DNA of 64,000 nucleotides, taken from positions 23,749,019 to 23,813,018 of the forward strand of contig NC_064539.1 of the NCBI RefSeq assembly GCF_023856365.1, written 5' to 3'. Origin of the DNA: Brienomyrus brachyistius. Taxonomy: Eukaryota > Chordata > Actinopteri > Osteoglossiformes > Mormyridae. The notes under the pieces are model-generated. The model was not told the DNA's origin. It was given only the letters and a program-made list of their open reading frames with translations, and searched no databases. A program made the position numbers and the translations under genes. This document shows positions 23,261 to 35,893 of the stretch, one piece after another; position 1 is the first letter of the stretch, and each line of letters opens with the position of its first letter.

Positions 23261-25916
23261 TTCCTTCAAAAACAAAGAAGTCAACCCCCAGGTAAACTTG
23301 ACTTAGCCCCTGATCTTTTCAATAGCTAGAAACTCCCCTGACTGAGAGCGATTCTGAATCTCACCTGTCAGTTTTATGACCCTGAAGTCTTACCCTTCAG
23401 ACTTCCCAACTCCTCATGTTCTCTTAAGTTTCACTTGGAAGCAATCAGCCAGAGTGCTGGGACACAATGAGACGGAGCCCAATCAATAGCGCAGCAAAGA
23501 GTATCCATTTTGCAAATAATAAAAAAAAAAAGTTGAAAAAGCAAATGAGTGCACAAAAAAGTCCTATTGATCAAACAGAAGGTAATTGGGGGTATTGAAG
23601 GATGGGGTGGTGGTTCTATGCTTTGTAGCGATGCAGGGCTATCATCCTTCGCCCCCCTTCCCGGGGGCCTTGGTGGATTGTGACTGAGCCGTCATATCAC
23701 AGCGGGGTTCCAGCCTCATTTATATACCTGCTAGGTCTTTCAAGAGTTAGTGCTCCTCTGAACCCCTGAGAGGTGTTACTTTAAAGGGCTCCTGACATCA
23801 TTGTTCCCCTTCCCAAGAGCCATTGCTTGGAGGATATTGGAGGGACGGGGGTGGGGGGGCGGTTGTTGGGAAGGTAGGGAAACCAAGTTCAGTACAGCCA
23901 AGTCATGGCATCACAATGCAAATTGGGTGGGATTATTATGTATTCATGGGATCTGCCTGGTTTAACTTGGATGATGAACTAACCAATGGGAAATGAGTCA
24001 AACCACTCGCTTATCCAATCACAAGCAGTCTCACATTGTCTCTTTGACTGCTGTCTGGAATCGTCTTCCACAAGTCTCTTATTAGAACATAACTGAATAG
24101 GTTCTCAAAAACATATTTGATCCTTTTCACTAGCGTTTGACAATTTTGATTGTTCATGGACTGCATGGTTGCTTAAGGTATTGGGGTTTCAATGTACTTG
24201 CTTTTAACAGAGTGTGGTCAAAAAGTAATTGTCCTTAGAGGTCCTGGTTTAATTCACCATGTGAAGTCCATCACTTGGGGGCTGTTAGACTGAACTGGGA
24301 GTTGTAAGGGGCCAACAGGACTGATTAAGCAAGAGGTCCCGGAGAGCGTGGGGTGCCTGCTTCATTCAGACTCAGGGGGCTTGGATAGCGACAGGACGGG
24401 GGATCTGGAATAGAGGCCAGTAGCTGAAAATCCTGCTGCAGAATCTCATAACCTTTCTAGGAGAGCATGTGGGCCTCTGCAGGTCTGCAGCAGGCCTTTA
24501 GTTGCCTTGTCATGTTTGATTTCACTTATCGCCACCCTTGCTTGCAAATGAGCTGAAACATCCAATTTTCACGCCACACAAGCTTTTCCTTATATGAAGA
24601 CGTAAATATCAACAGACAGCGGAGTGGGAAAATCATGCTATTTCCAACCCCCCGCCCGCCCCATGCTACATGTGGCCAGCTGCCTTCCCATTTTCGATTA
24701 TTGGTTTGGGACTAAACTGAACCCCCTCCCAATCTCCTGGTAGGTGCCGGAACAGATGGGCCCACTTAGTGAGCCCTTTCCTATCATCCCAGCTACCTTC
24801 CCATAATATCTCAAGGACCTGCCACGGTTTGTTTACGTCACCTTCTGCGATATCATGATCAGAGTGATTTTTGTTGTGTCACACATGAAGTGAATAAGGG
24901 ACCACGATCCCGGCAATTCTCAAATCAGTCCCCAAGCTGTAGATTACATATATTCCTGTAATAGAATCTGATTGGCCACACGCAGCTATGTCCCGAATCT
25001 CATTTCTCATTGGCAGAAGGAAAATTCAGCCAACCAATCACTTGTATGTGAAAATATGGGAGGAGCTTTAATCATGGTTTCAAGCCACTGTATGAACCTC
25101 CATCCCACAATGCGAAGGACTCCATAGTGTGCTGCTACTGCAATTATTCAGCCATTCGGTAACCTCAGAGTCATTTTACGAAGGGATCGTTCCACTACTC
25201 ACCTTTAATAGGCTTCTGGTGTAATGACGCTGGTTAATCTGGCTTTTTAAGGTCATATGGAGAAACGTTAAATGGATGGATGGACTGAGGACGCTGGGAG
25301 CAGATGCCTGCCATCTCAGAGCAAACATGTAAATCCGCCACGGCACTCGGAATACACAGAGACGGATTTACCGCCGTTTGATCAGCGGGAGCGATTGTTC
25401 GATGAGTGACAGGCGTACAAACAGAACAAGCTGTTGGGCCGATATGGGAGGGTGGCTGCCAGTTGAGACATACATACCGGCCAAGTGTCCCAGTGGAGTC
25501 CCAGTGAAAAGTTAATAAACAAGACAGTTTGTTCAAAAGGACTCAAAATATTCGTTGCAAGATATTTGAGTTCATTTTCAAACTACTTCACCCCCCCCCC
25601 AGTCCTAATAATACTACAAATCCCATTTTATGTTATCGCCATTAAGATTCACTCCAACCTTATTTCACAGCTTTCACCAATTTGATCATCCACTGTAAAA
25701 ACAGCTGTTTTAACCGAATCAGAACAACATGTAGTTTCCTACAAATTGATTCCACTTCTGCAATTAATCCTTACGAAGCAGCCACCCTAAGCTTTAAGAG
25801 GATTCCAGAATGGCTGTCTTCCCCGACTGACCCCTAGATGGCAGTAGAGTTTCAGAGCCAACCTCAAGAAGTAACAGACATCTTGGATTCAATTATATTT
25901 TACGTTTACTCCAGAT
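23261..25916. other. Non-coding interval
   Basis: No gene recognised. Short A-runs (23521-23531) and C/G-runs only. Confidence 0.45.
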
Positions 25917-26348
25917 ATGGGTTCTGTACTATGGTTTTCGGTGTTCCAAGCGTGCATAAGAGAGGTTAAAGTTACTATAGCGTGTCAGATTGTGTGGGTG
26001 TCCTGTGGTAATTATATTTCTATGCAGATTTTATCTAAGGGATATTGCTTGCCTGGCAAGTTGGACGAATTTCACACTGTAGGCTGCGCGCGAGTGGAAT
26101 GCAAGGTCTACTTTTCATCGTCTGAGAACAAAAACGTGTGTGGGTATCACACCTTTATACTTAACTGTGAGGAGATTAATGCTACATGGCCCAGCGAGGT
26201 AACCAAAGGATGTGGTACAAACATGAGTGATCACAGCTGCTTTTGTTTTCCATTGTATTATGCAGTAATGAGACCTGCTCTTGGAGTAATTACACAAAAG
26301 GCAAAGTGCAATTTCAAGGGAAAGCTGTCTGCTTGTAAGGAAAGTTAA
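25917..26348 (+). other. Unidentified cysteine-rich open frame (143 codons)
   Basis: The frame begins MGSVLWFSVFQAC and ends LSACKES. It contains 14 cysteines in 143 residues, a hydrophobic first 30 residues, and candidate N-glycosylation sites (NAT, NMS). I do not recognise a family. An open frame of this length can arise by chance in 64 kb read in six frames, there is no clear splice or promoter context, and base composition does not change at its borders. It is listed because the cysteine density and hydrophobic start are those of a small secreted protein. Confidence 0.12.
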
Positions 26349-27196
26349 GCCAGCGGGCACAGATTCTATTGTAATGCTGGAGACAAACATGCACCTTTTC
26401 CATCGTTGTCTTACTGCTGGCAGGGAGTAACTCAGGAAGGTTCTGGTTTGCTGGTCAAAGACGTGATGGTCGTCCGGTGGGTCCGTGCTTTTCTGGCGTG
26501 CGTGTAGCCAGGCTGTCATCCAGCCAGTCCAACATCCTCTAGCGAGCGGAGTTTTGACGCGGATGGAGGTGCAGGCAAGTGTCCGAGAGATTGGTGGGTG
26601 AGGGTGATTTATTATTCTGCGATCTTAGAGGAGTTGAAGAGCTGGGTACTGTTCGGGGACACATTATGAACCAGCCTCTTAGCCAGAAATAGCACCAGAC
26701 GGTGATGAGCTCGGCTCAAAATAGCGGGAATCTGTCAGGAGGATGAATACGCGGCCCTGCACCCCCAGCCAAAACCATATATAAGGAGGGTTGTGCAGTG
26801 ACAGGGGGTGGGGCTGAGTGCACCATTAAGGAACCCCCCCACTGACTGCCTCAACTGAGGTCCCCTTTGGCGTCTCACAGTTAAGACTGTTCTGTACTTG
26901 GGGAAAAGGCTCATGATGCAGGGTGGTGTGGGAATCCACCAGCCCACTCAGTTTCTACGCTACAAAACCCCTGGCAAGACAAAAACACGAGTAGGATACC
27001 TTGGGGAAATTGGAAGAAGGCAAGATTACCTGTATATCAAAGTTCTATCAATCTAGCAAACCATTTACCTCAATTTAATCAACTGTATAGAGCTCCCCCT
27101 GCCCCACTGCAAAAGGAAATTAGTTGACCTTCTTGGTTACCTAAAGGTCAATATAAAAATAAACAGATAAGGATAAATGGGCTTGAGTCTTCACTA

Positions 27197-27302
27197 GGGG
27201 CGGCATGGTGGTGCAGTGGTTAGCACTGTTGCCTCACACCTCTGGGACCAGCGTTCAAGTCTACACCTGGGTTGCATGTGTGTGGAGTTTGCATGTTCAC
27301 CT
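27197..27302 (+). mobile_element. tRNA-derived SINE, head region (second copy)
   Basis: ggggcggcatggtggtgcag, then tggttagcactgttgcctca and cacacctctggg, with the head ending at tgtgtggagtttgcatgtt. It closely matches the copy at 7155-7290 and keeps the gtggttagc that the first copy has lost. It is truncated right after the head. Confidence 0.8.
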
Positions 27303-27945
27303 AAGATTTTTATGATTTGTGCGCAACCTAATTTTTTTCCACCACTACTTCTCAACATTAATGGTGATATTCTTCAAAATTCCTTAGCTGAAAATGCTTT
27401 CCTTGGCAGGCATTAATCTTATCGCCTCAGACTCTTTCCGATAAATTATAGATTTCAAATTGGATTAAATATTAACAAACTACAAAATGGTTATATTGTT
27501 ACAGCTGACGCACATTCTATTTTAAAGTTACTGCTAAGGCACCTTTAACTGACAATGAGGCTAATCAGTCCTGGGGGTCATCGGTTTTCTACATCTAAAT
27601 TGTTAATTGTCTGGGTCTCGGTCAATTCATCATCCTCACAAAATGACTGATGTCACCCCGCTGAAGGTTGAGGTGAACAGTCTCCTCACCATTTAAGGAT
27701 GGCCGCTGGTCTCTGTGTTAACGCCACTCGATAGCCTTCTTCCAGGACATCCCGAGATCTGCTTCTTGTCCCACTCGCTTATTTTGGGTTGACACCTGTG
27801 TAATTTGGCAGATATTAACTGCACCCTAATGCCTGAAGCTCCTGACATTGCTATCCTTGAGGGATGGTTTCCTGAAGATGCCATGCTAACATGCTAGCTT
27901 TTCTCTTGCTGTTACTGGTCCTGATAGCTGTTGTTTTGCACTTAA
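27303..27945. other. Non-coding interval
   Basis: No gene or bounded repeat recognised. Confidence 0.4.
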
Positions 27946-27949
27946 ATAT

Positions 27950-28450
27950 GTGATGCGTTCATATATAGCCTCTCCCTAGATTACAATGGGGTTATGTTCC
28001 AATTAACCTATCATATGCCAAAAATACTGTAAGGTGAAAGTGCATTTTATTACAGTACACATAACCCAGGGGTGGCCAATCTTATCCACAATGGGCCGGT
28101 GTGTATGCAGGTTTTTGGGATAACCTTTAGGTCAGCTGTTCATATCTAGGTGTAAGAACTCTTCCGCCAATCAGTCCTCTAATTAGTAATCTAATTAGGG
28201 AGTTGCAGCAATAGCCCCCATACATAGCAACACTTTCTGGATAAGATTGGCCACCCCTGACCTAACCTAACAAGCATTATAGCTTAGCCTATCCTACCAT
28301 AAACAGTTAGCCTACAGTTGGGCAAAATCATTAATACAAAACCTATTTTATATTAAAGTGTAGAATATGTCATGTGATTTATTTAATAGTACTGAAAATG
28401 AAAAACATTTACCCATCATGAAGTCAAAATATAGTAACATGGACTGTCGA
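27950..28450. mobile_element. Decayed Tigger/pogo-like element, interrupted by a hAT MITE
   Basis: Segments attacaatggggttatgttcc, aacctatcatatgcc, gttagcctacagttgggcaa and aatatgtcatgtgatttatt resemble the internal non-coding sequence of Tigger-type (pogo) transposons known from vertebrates. Its continuity is broken at 28067-28259 by the MITE described separately. The outer ends are decayed and approximate. Confidence 0.5.
28067..28259. mobile_element. hAT-type MITE, copy 1
   Basis: The ends CAGGGGTGGCCAATCTTATC and its exact inverse complement at 28239-28259 (ggataagattggccacccctg) form 21-bp terminal inverted repeats. The flanks acataacc (28059-28066) and acctaacc (28260-28267) are an 8-bp target duplication with one mismatch. 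It is 193 bp with no coding capacity. Copy 2 is at 46339-46531. Confidence 0.9.
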
Positions 28451-28459
28451 ACCCCAGGG

Positions 28460-28931
28460 AACATTTATACCTTATATAGTGATGACTATTTTCATAAACC
28501 TTTTAAGGAAATAAAAATAAATCACACTCTCAAAACATAAGAATGGAGAAAACCTTGTAGTAAGAAGTGTTCCTTGGGCAGCAAATTTCTCCTCCTCAAA
28601 CGCTTGAGAAATGGCTGCCCCAGTGTCCACTGCGCTTCAAACTGCTGGACGGTAAAGCTCCAGTCATGTGGATTTCTCGAGTAGAATAGGAATCAGGGAC
28701 AGGTGACACCATGAATATTCATGACTAACCGCCTTGACTGAAATGCTGTTATTGTAAGCATGTGGAAAGTGCCGGGTCTTGTCTTTGGCAATAAAGGAGC
28801 CTTTGTTCGGACTCCAGCTGGGCCAGGAGCCGTGGCGATGACTTTGCCATGCTGGTGCACCAACGGCTCCCCTGTCAGTTGGGGAATGATGAGGTCTGCA
28901 GGGCTGCGGGCCCACGGAGCATGTTCCCACA
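28460..28931. other. Non-coding interval before the minisatellite
   Basis: No gene seen. The open frames running leftward out of the 28-bp array on the minus strand are extensions of the repeat, not genes. Confidence 0.45.
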
Positions 28932-30611
28932 GATTCTCAACCCTCTGTCTGACTGCGCAGATTCCCAACCCTCTGTCTGACTGCGGAGATTCCCAACCCT
29001 CTGTCTGACTGCGGAGATTCCCAACCCTCTGTCTGACTGCGCAGATTCCCAACTCTCTGTCTGACTGCGCAGATTCCCAACCCTCTGTCTGACTGCACAG
29101 ATTCCCAACCCTCTGTCTGACTGCACAGATTCCCAACCCTATGTCTGACTGCGGAGATTCCCAACCCTCTGTCTGACTGCGCAGATTCCCAACCCTCTGT
29201 CTGACTGCGCAGATTCCCAACCCTCTGTCTGACTGCGCAGATTCCCAACCCTCTGTCTGACTGCACAGATTCCCAACCCTATGTCTGACTGCGGAGATTC
29301 CCAACCCTCTGTCTGACTGCGCAGATTCCCAACCCTCTGTCTGACTGCGCAGATTCCCAACCCTCTGTCTGACTGCACAGATTCCCAACCCTCTGTCTGA
29401 CTGCACAGATTCCCAACCCTATGTCTGACTGCGCAGATTCCCAACCCTCTGTCTGACTGCGGAGATTCCCAACCCTCTGTCTGACTGCGGAGATTCCCAA
29501 CCCTCTGTCTGACTGCGCAGATTCCCAACTCTCTGTCTGACTGCGCAGATTCCCAACCCTCTGTCTGACTGCACAGATTCCCAACCCTCTGTCTGACTGC
29601 ACAGATTCCCAACCCTATGTCTGACTGCGGAGATTCCCAACCCTCTGTCTGACTGCGCAGATTCCCAACCCTCTGTCTGACTGCGCAGATTCCCAACCCT
29701 CTGTCTGACTGCGCAGATTCCCAACCCTCTGTCTGACTGCACAGATTCCCAACCCTATGTCTGACTGCGGAGATTCCCAACCCTCTGTCTGACTGCGCAG
29801 ATTCCCAACCCTCTGTCTGACTGCGCAGATTCCCAACCCTCTGTCTGACTGCACAGATTCCCAACCCTCTGTCTGACTGCACAGATTCCCAACCCTATGT
29901 CTGACTGCGGAGATTCCCAACCCTCTGTCTGACTGCGCAGATTCCCAACCTTCTGTCTGACTGCGCAGATTCCCAACCCTCTGTCTGACTGCGCAGATTC
30001 CCAACCCTATGTCTGACTGCACAGATTCCCAACCCTCTGTCTGACTGCGCAGATTCCCAACCCTCTGTCTGACTGCGGAGATTCCCAACCTTCTGTCTGA
30101 CTGCACAGATTCCCAACCCTCTGTCTGACTGCACAGATTCCCAACCCTATGTCTGACTGCGGAGATTCCCATCCCTCTGTCTGACTGCACAGATTCCCAA
30201 CCCTCTGTCTGACTGCGCAGATTCCCAACCCTCTGTCTGACTGCACAGATTCCCAACCCTCTGTCTGACTGCGCAGATTCCCAACCCTCTGTCTGACTGC
30301 ACAGATTCCCAACCCTATGTCTGACTGCGGAGATTCCCAACCCTCTGTCTGACTGCGCAGATTCCCAACCCTCTGTCTGACTGCGCAGATTCCCAACCCT
30401 CTGTCTGACTGCGCAGATTCCCAACCCTATGTCTGACTGCGCAGATTCCCAACCCTCTGTCTGACTGCGCAGATTCCCAACCCTCTGTCTGACTGCACAG
30501 ATTCCCAACCCTATGTCTGACTGCGGAGATTCCCAACCCTCTGTCTGACTGCGCAGATTCCCAACCCTCTGTCTGACTGCGCAGATTCCCAACCCTCTGT
30601 CTCATTGCGCA
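28932..30611 (+). repeat. 28-bp minisatellite, 60 copies with higher-order structure
   Basis: The consensus starts gattcccaaccctctgtctg and ends actgcgca. Counting from 28932 there are exactly 60 units of 28 bp (1,680 bp) with no indel. Variation is limited to a few sites: the suffix gcgca, gcgga or gcaca; ccctctg or ccctatg; and rare actctctg, ccttctg and catccctctg forms. The first unit (attctcaac) and the last (ctcattgcgc) are edge-diverged, as expected for a tandem array. Units 2-18 and 19-35 carry the same order of variants, a 476-bp higher-order repeat. Because 28 is not divisible by 3 and the minus strand has no stop in any phase, the array creates long artificial open frames. Confidence 0.97.
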
Positions 30612-30640
30612 GATGATTATGTTGAATTCATGGGTGCTCA

Positions 30641-33600
30641 TTGGAAACTAACACCGGATACTGCATTGTCACTGGCAAGACCCAAAAGATGATGACAGGT
30701 TATGCGAGGGACTGTCATGATGTCTCACCAGCATTTAAAACTGGACCATTTCTCGGAAGGAGATGCCGCATTTGGCATCATCCTTTAATCAAATGTCTGA
30801 CTTTTTTTTCGGGGTGCGTCACATCCTCAATTAGCAATGTAGAAGCAAGAGTGACCACCCACAAGATGCATTAGAGGAGCATGAAACAGCAGACAATGAT
30901 GAAGGAAGCTGGCTTTACGTGTCCTCGTACTTTTACCTAGTCCTGTTACAGGGACTGGCTGGCGGCCCGTCCCGGCCTTGCACAAGCGATGTCATCGGAT
31001 ATGCGCACGCCACGTCACGTCCATTTTGAATCATCTCCATTCATGAACTATTCATCTCTCTCTCACTCCCGGCACTTCCGCAGGAAGCTGCAATTGAGCG
31101 GAGGGAAGGACGTAATGCGATTGCTTGCAACACTAGCTGTTTGATTGTCTCACAAATGACTGAGCAACCGCTGTTTGGGGTAGGAAACACGGGGAGAAAA
31201 CAACAGCGAGGGTCCTCTTTCCCCTCTGGGCTGATTGATCAGAATCCTACCGTGTAAAATTTATGCGATGTGTAACCGTCTTGGTCTCCAGGGAACCGCT
31301 TGAGTGATATTTATTGGACCATGGCATCAAAATTAACCCAGGCAAAGATGGATGTTTGAAATATCACAGAACTCCTCTGGCTAATGTGATTTTGACGAAT
31401 AAATGAGTTAGAAATGAGCTGACAAACATGAAAGCAAAATATTAATATGCTGACCCACGTGGACAGTGTGAATCATCTAAGGGCTGACATTTAAACAAAC
31501 TTACATACAAACAAACAAACATACAAACAAACATTCAAAAAAACTGTGCCTCTTGATCATCTGAAGGCTGCACCACTAACCTAGTGACTAATCCTAAGCT
31601 AGTGACTAACCCTAACCTAGTGACTAACCCTAATCACACACATAGCTGCTTTTAGTTTTTTCTTTTACCTCTTATTTGTATTACTGTAGAAGTTTCCAAT
31701 ATATGTGCCCTAAACTTCTGCATAACCTGCAACTATTTTGGCTTTAACTTGTTGATGTTACGTTAGAGTTACTAATTAATTGATAAACTACTGACTACTC
31801 GTCTAGTCCTGGAGGTGCCTTGTGCTATCATTGTGACAGATTCCTCATGTCAAGCACGGTATGTTATTCTGTGAAGCATCCATCCGTTTGGACTTAAATG
31901 TCATTCCATCCACCCATTAGCGGTAACATTTGTTACTGACAACGGTCGACAGGTAAACCTTTGCGTTTTGACGACCCGCCCGAATGAGCGTTGCAAAGGA
32001 TGCTGGGAGACACACCATAACCTTTCAAAATATCACCACGGCCGCCTCACTTCTGATCTGGAGATTTCCATGAAATATGTTTACGGTCCCTGCGAAAACT
32101 GGGTGGTCTAATTATAAGCGTGTCTTGGTATAAGTAGGGTTTTTCTGCCAGCGATTGTCGGTGGTTTACCGAGTTGTACGGGAAGTTACAGGAATTCTGT
32201 GTACTGCTAATTTAAGGAAGCAGCCGCTCACTTCGGTACCCTGACGTCAAACCACAGCAGAAGTCTGTTTGCTCGAAACACAACATCGAAGTCGTAATGG
32301 TCACTGTCACAGTACTTAATTTGGAAATCTTTAACAGAAGTGGGTAATCAATGAATAATATAAAAGGAAAAGATAGTAGATCAGTTAATATCTCATGGAC
32401 TATTAGAAGTGTTTAATTGGGACATATAGTCATAAATAAATGGTGGCTATAGAGTGAAGAATTAAAAAAAAATGTTTTGTTTGATGTTCATAATATAATT
32501 ATTTTGTTTTTCAGCAACAGGAAGCAGGAAACGACAGGATAGTTAATGCATTTTCCACTGAGGAAATTTCAAAACTGTTCAGGGATTGGAGGGGACCGCT
32601 GTCACAACAGACTGTCACTTAGGATGCGTGCCCTTTAATGGAGCAATGAAGAAGAAACAGCGATGCAAATTAAGAAGCAATCTTGTTAAATGCCTAATTA
32701 ATTTTGGAGAAGTGCGCCCACTTCTCCAGTGACGTGTGCTAGACCCATTCATTTGGCTGAGGGCTTTTGTTTCACACAGCGAGAGCGAATGCGCTTACTG
32801 ATTGGGGCTGGGTGGGGGGTGGGGGGCATTGCACAGACTCACTATTTAGCACCAGCCTGACAATTAGCTCTGTGAGCGACCTTTATCCTGTGAATGAGAG
32901 AGCGCTATGAGACACCCCTTCAATGTAGGGAAGGTTTTGGTAAAAGCACGTGTAGGGGCATTTATACAGGTACTAAAACTATACCCCCTTCACCCCAAAA
33001 AAACAATATTTATCTGACCTTGCCCTGGTTGCCAGTTGAAAAAATCCACCAGAGAGAGGGATGTTGAATATCCCATGAATATTCCATTCTGGCTACAGGG
33101 TAGGTGTTACTGAGTTCAGGTTCGCGATCCATATACGAATACATGCATTTGCCCCAATTTTGCTGCAGAGACAAGTGTGGAAAGAATTCCAGGTGACTGG
33201 ATGGATTAGATGCTGTAGCGGGTCACTAGCTAAGCGGCTAAGCTACAGCATATCGCAGTAGACAAGGCCGATTAGTACGGTGAGTTACGTAGGTCTGGCT
33301 CCCCACACAGGCAAATGTGGAGGGGGGGGGGGGGATCCCACTTGTCCTCTTGAGCAGAATACTAAATCTGAAACATAAAATGGTTATTGCTGGGATACAG
33401 GTTCCTGACAGACGGATAATGTATGCCTCCCCATAAGAATATTCAGACTGCCTGTTGTATAAATAAGTAAACATTTCATTTTGCTGGTTGCATACAAATG
33501 AATAGAAATGTATGGAGTGCCTGTGGTGGATCTGCTAGGAGCTGTACCTCTCAGAGATCACCGTATCCCTGCCGCAGTCCCTCTGCTGCCCCCCATCCAT

Positions 33601-35209
33601 GCCTGGAAGGGGCTTCTCGTCTGCAGACGGGTGCCCTTGGTGATCAGGAAATTGCACCATTAATTACACACAGTCTGTCAAGGAGTGAACGCTGATGTCT
33701 CTTATTCCTGGTGATGTGCAGCTTCCCAAAGATGCTCCTGGATGCTCCTAAATCGGCCACCTGGTGGCTTGGACCATCCGTGTTAATTTGGCACTCGTGC
33801 ATCGAAACGTAACAAATTAACCCCGATGGTGTGCAGACTGGCTAATGTTAACGATTTAGCAGACACCAGAAAAGGAACGCAACAATATGTCTGTGAAGAT
33901 ATATATATTTATAGCGTTTTGAATGAATTGTGGTTTATTATGTAGCATTTCGTAGTGTGACTGCTTCCAGTAATTGCATTAGTACTATACAAAATTAAAG
34001 GTGTGCTATTTAATAGATTCCTCCGCTTCCCCCTGCCTTGGGCTTGTAGTGGAGATCAGCTCCCCCCCCCATCTCCTACTTCTGAGTGCTAACCTGCTAA
34101 GCTCCCAAACCAGAATCCAACATGGCCATTCCAACATGGCCGACTGACCCACAAGGTGACATGACATCATTGACATGACATGTAAATGGGTGATAGGAAG
34201 CGCATTGCACAAATGTTACATTTCCATTTTTTTAAATCCCTCCATCCCCCTGTAATTTACTCCCAAGAGGGACCCTCATGCGGCCCCAGGCAAGATACCG
34301 CTCTGGGCGGCTCCTTTGCTCACCCATCCCGAAATCCACCAGTGGATGCCCTTAACCACCAACAAGGTTTCGATGAACAGAGAGGAACTTAAAATCAAAC
34401 TTTTAAAGTTCTGGAAACATCTAGAACAAAGAGGAGCTGAACAGTAACCAGAGAGTGCACTCTGAATCTCTAAAATGTCATTTAAATACATAATTTCAGT
34501 TACCAGTGAGTATCTTACTTGTTCACGCATACAACTTGACATTTACCTAAGTAGGTCAGGATTTAGTTATGTAATCTCCAAGGAACAGAACAAGGCTAAC
34601 ACATGCGTACCTGAGCTGGCTGATTTCTTATATATGAAACACTGTTATTTTCTTAAGAAACTCACGGTGTTACCAATTCACAATGGAATGAATCAGATTA
34701 CCTGTTGCTTAAAGGTATTATAGCCAGGCCCCTTCTGGGACTCATGACCAGGTAATCAAGGTACACAGTAAGTCCACGCTGCCATCAGAATACCTCAATA
34801 TGCTGCCGGCTGCCCTTGAGATAACAGGTTTCTCTGTTCTGTCAGGTCACTGTGAATTTGGACCCTGGGGAGACTTTGAAACCTTTTTCTGATGGGGTCA
34901 CTGTGTGCTGTCAATCACCAGCTGATTTAACCTGCTGGGATTCCATAAACAAATGTGGGTGATTGACAGCAGCCGGTGACTCTACCTCGGAGATCCTGTT
35001 TCCGCTGCTGCTGTCAGCAGGGCCCGTTCAGTTGATGCAGAGATTTTATGTTAGTTGGAGATTCGGTAGGAAGGACATTCGATGGCCAGAGTACGCCCTT
35101 TTGAAGCTAATGTATCCTTCCTCTGGTCGTACCAACGAGGGTCAAAGAGAGGATTTTTGAAATGAATCCAACTCAGTAAGCTGAATCTTAGTAAGGGAAG
35201 CCCTCCACC
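30641..35209. other. Non-coding interval
   Basis: No supported gene in 4.6 kb. Small repeats only: an 18-bp unit (ctagtgactaaccctaac) three times at 31577-31632, a caaacaaa-rich stretch at 31502-31530, and G- or C-runs at 33320-33333 and 34062-34070. Confidence 0.5.
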
Positions 35210-35521
35210 CAGGGACGGATTACAGACCGGGCCAGCGGGGCCGCTGCCCAGGGGCCCTTGGAGTGCAGGGGGCCCGTGGGGCCCCTAACCCAAAACAATT
35301 TGCAACGCTTATCAACAATGTATTTTCGTTTGTCTATTTTAGAGGGCCTACATTCTTTGATCCTCTGCCTACAAGGGCCCCTGACCCTATAGGGAGGGCG
35401 TTTGGCTGCCAAGGGCCCTTGAATTGTGGTGGTGGTGGTGGTGGTGGTGGTGGTGGTGGTGGGGGGGGGGGCCCTCGCGAACGTTTTGCCCAGGGGCCAC
35501 ACAACCCATAATCCGTCCCTG
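35210..35521. mobile_element. hAT-type MITE with perfect 8-bp target duplication
   Basis: The terminal inverted repeats are cagggacggattacagac (35210) and acccataatccgtccctg (ends 35521). The flanking sequence CCTCCACC is identical at 35202-35209 and 35522-35529. The interior carries a GGT microsatellite (about 35427-35462) followed by a G-run, and many ggggccc-type motifs. It is non-coding. The exact duplication suggests a fairly recent insertion. Confidence 0.93.
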
Positions 35522-35846
35522 CCTCCACCCTTCTATAAGGGGAAGGAGACGCGAAGCTATGAAGTATCAATGGAGCCTCAAGATTCAATACTTCATTATC
35601 TGTTCACGTCTGGCTCAGATGTCTCCCACTGCTGCTCTTTAGCTCTGTTCGTGGTGTAACTGGGGTGGTCTAATGCCTCATTCTACTCCCGATTTTCCAT
35701 CAGGCAGCCTGGGGCAACTCCACAGCTCTTGCTCCAGTTATCTCTCAATAATAAATAAAAGCATATAAATAAATCCCTGTTCTTTTGCTAAACAGGATGC
35801 ATTTCCCTCTCCTGCCCTTAAGCGACATGGTGGCCTGATAGGAAAG
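35522..35846. other. Non-coding interval
   Basis: No gene or bounded repeat recognised between the MITE and the GT array. Confidence 0.4.
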
Positions 35847-35859
35847 CATGGGAATGTGT

Positions 35860-35893
<34 letters not shown>

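Noticed and set aside
28693..30592. Long minus-strand open frames (up to 325 codons) with a 28-residue repeat
   Set aside because: They are a by-product of a 28-bp tandem repeat that lacks stops on that strand; the same peptide recurs in all frames and no gene context exists.
28932..30611. Resemblance to a CRISPR array (28-bp repeats)
   Set aside because: The 28-bp units are directly adjacent with no spacers, there are no cas genes, and the DNA is from a vertebrate.
35334..35659. Poly-Pro, poly-Val and poly-Trp open frames
   Set aside because: Translations of the GGT repeat inside the 35210-35521 MITE.
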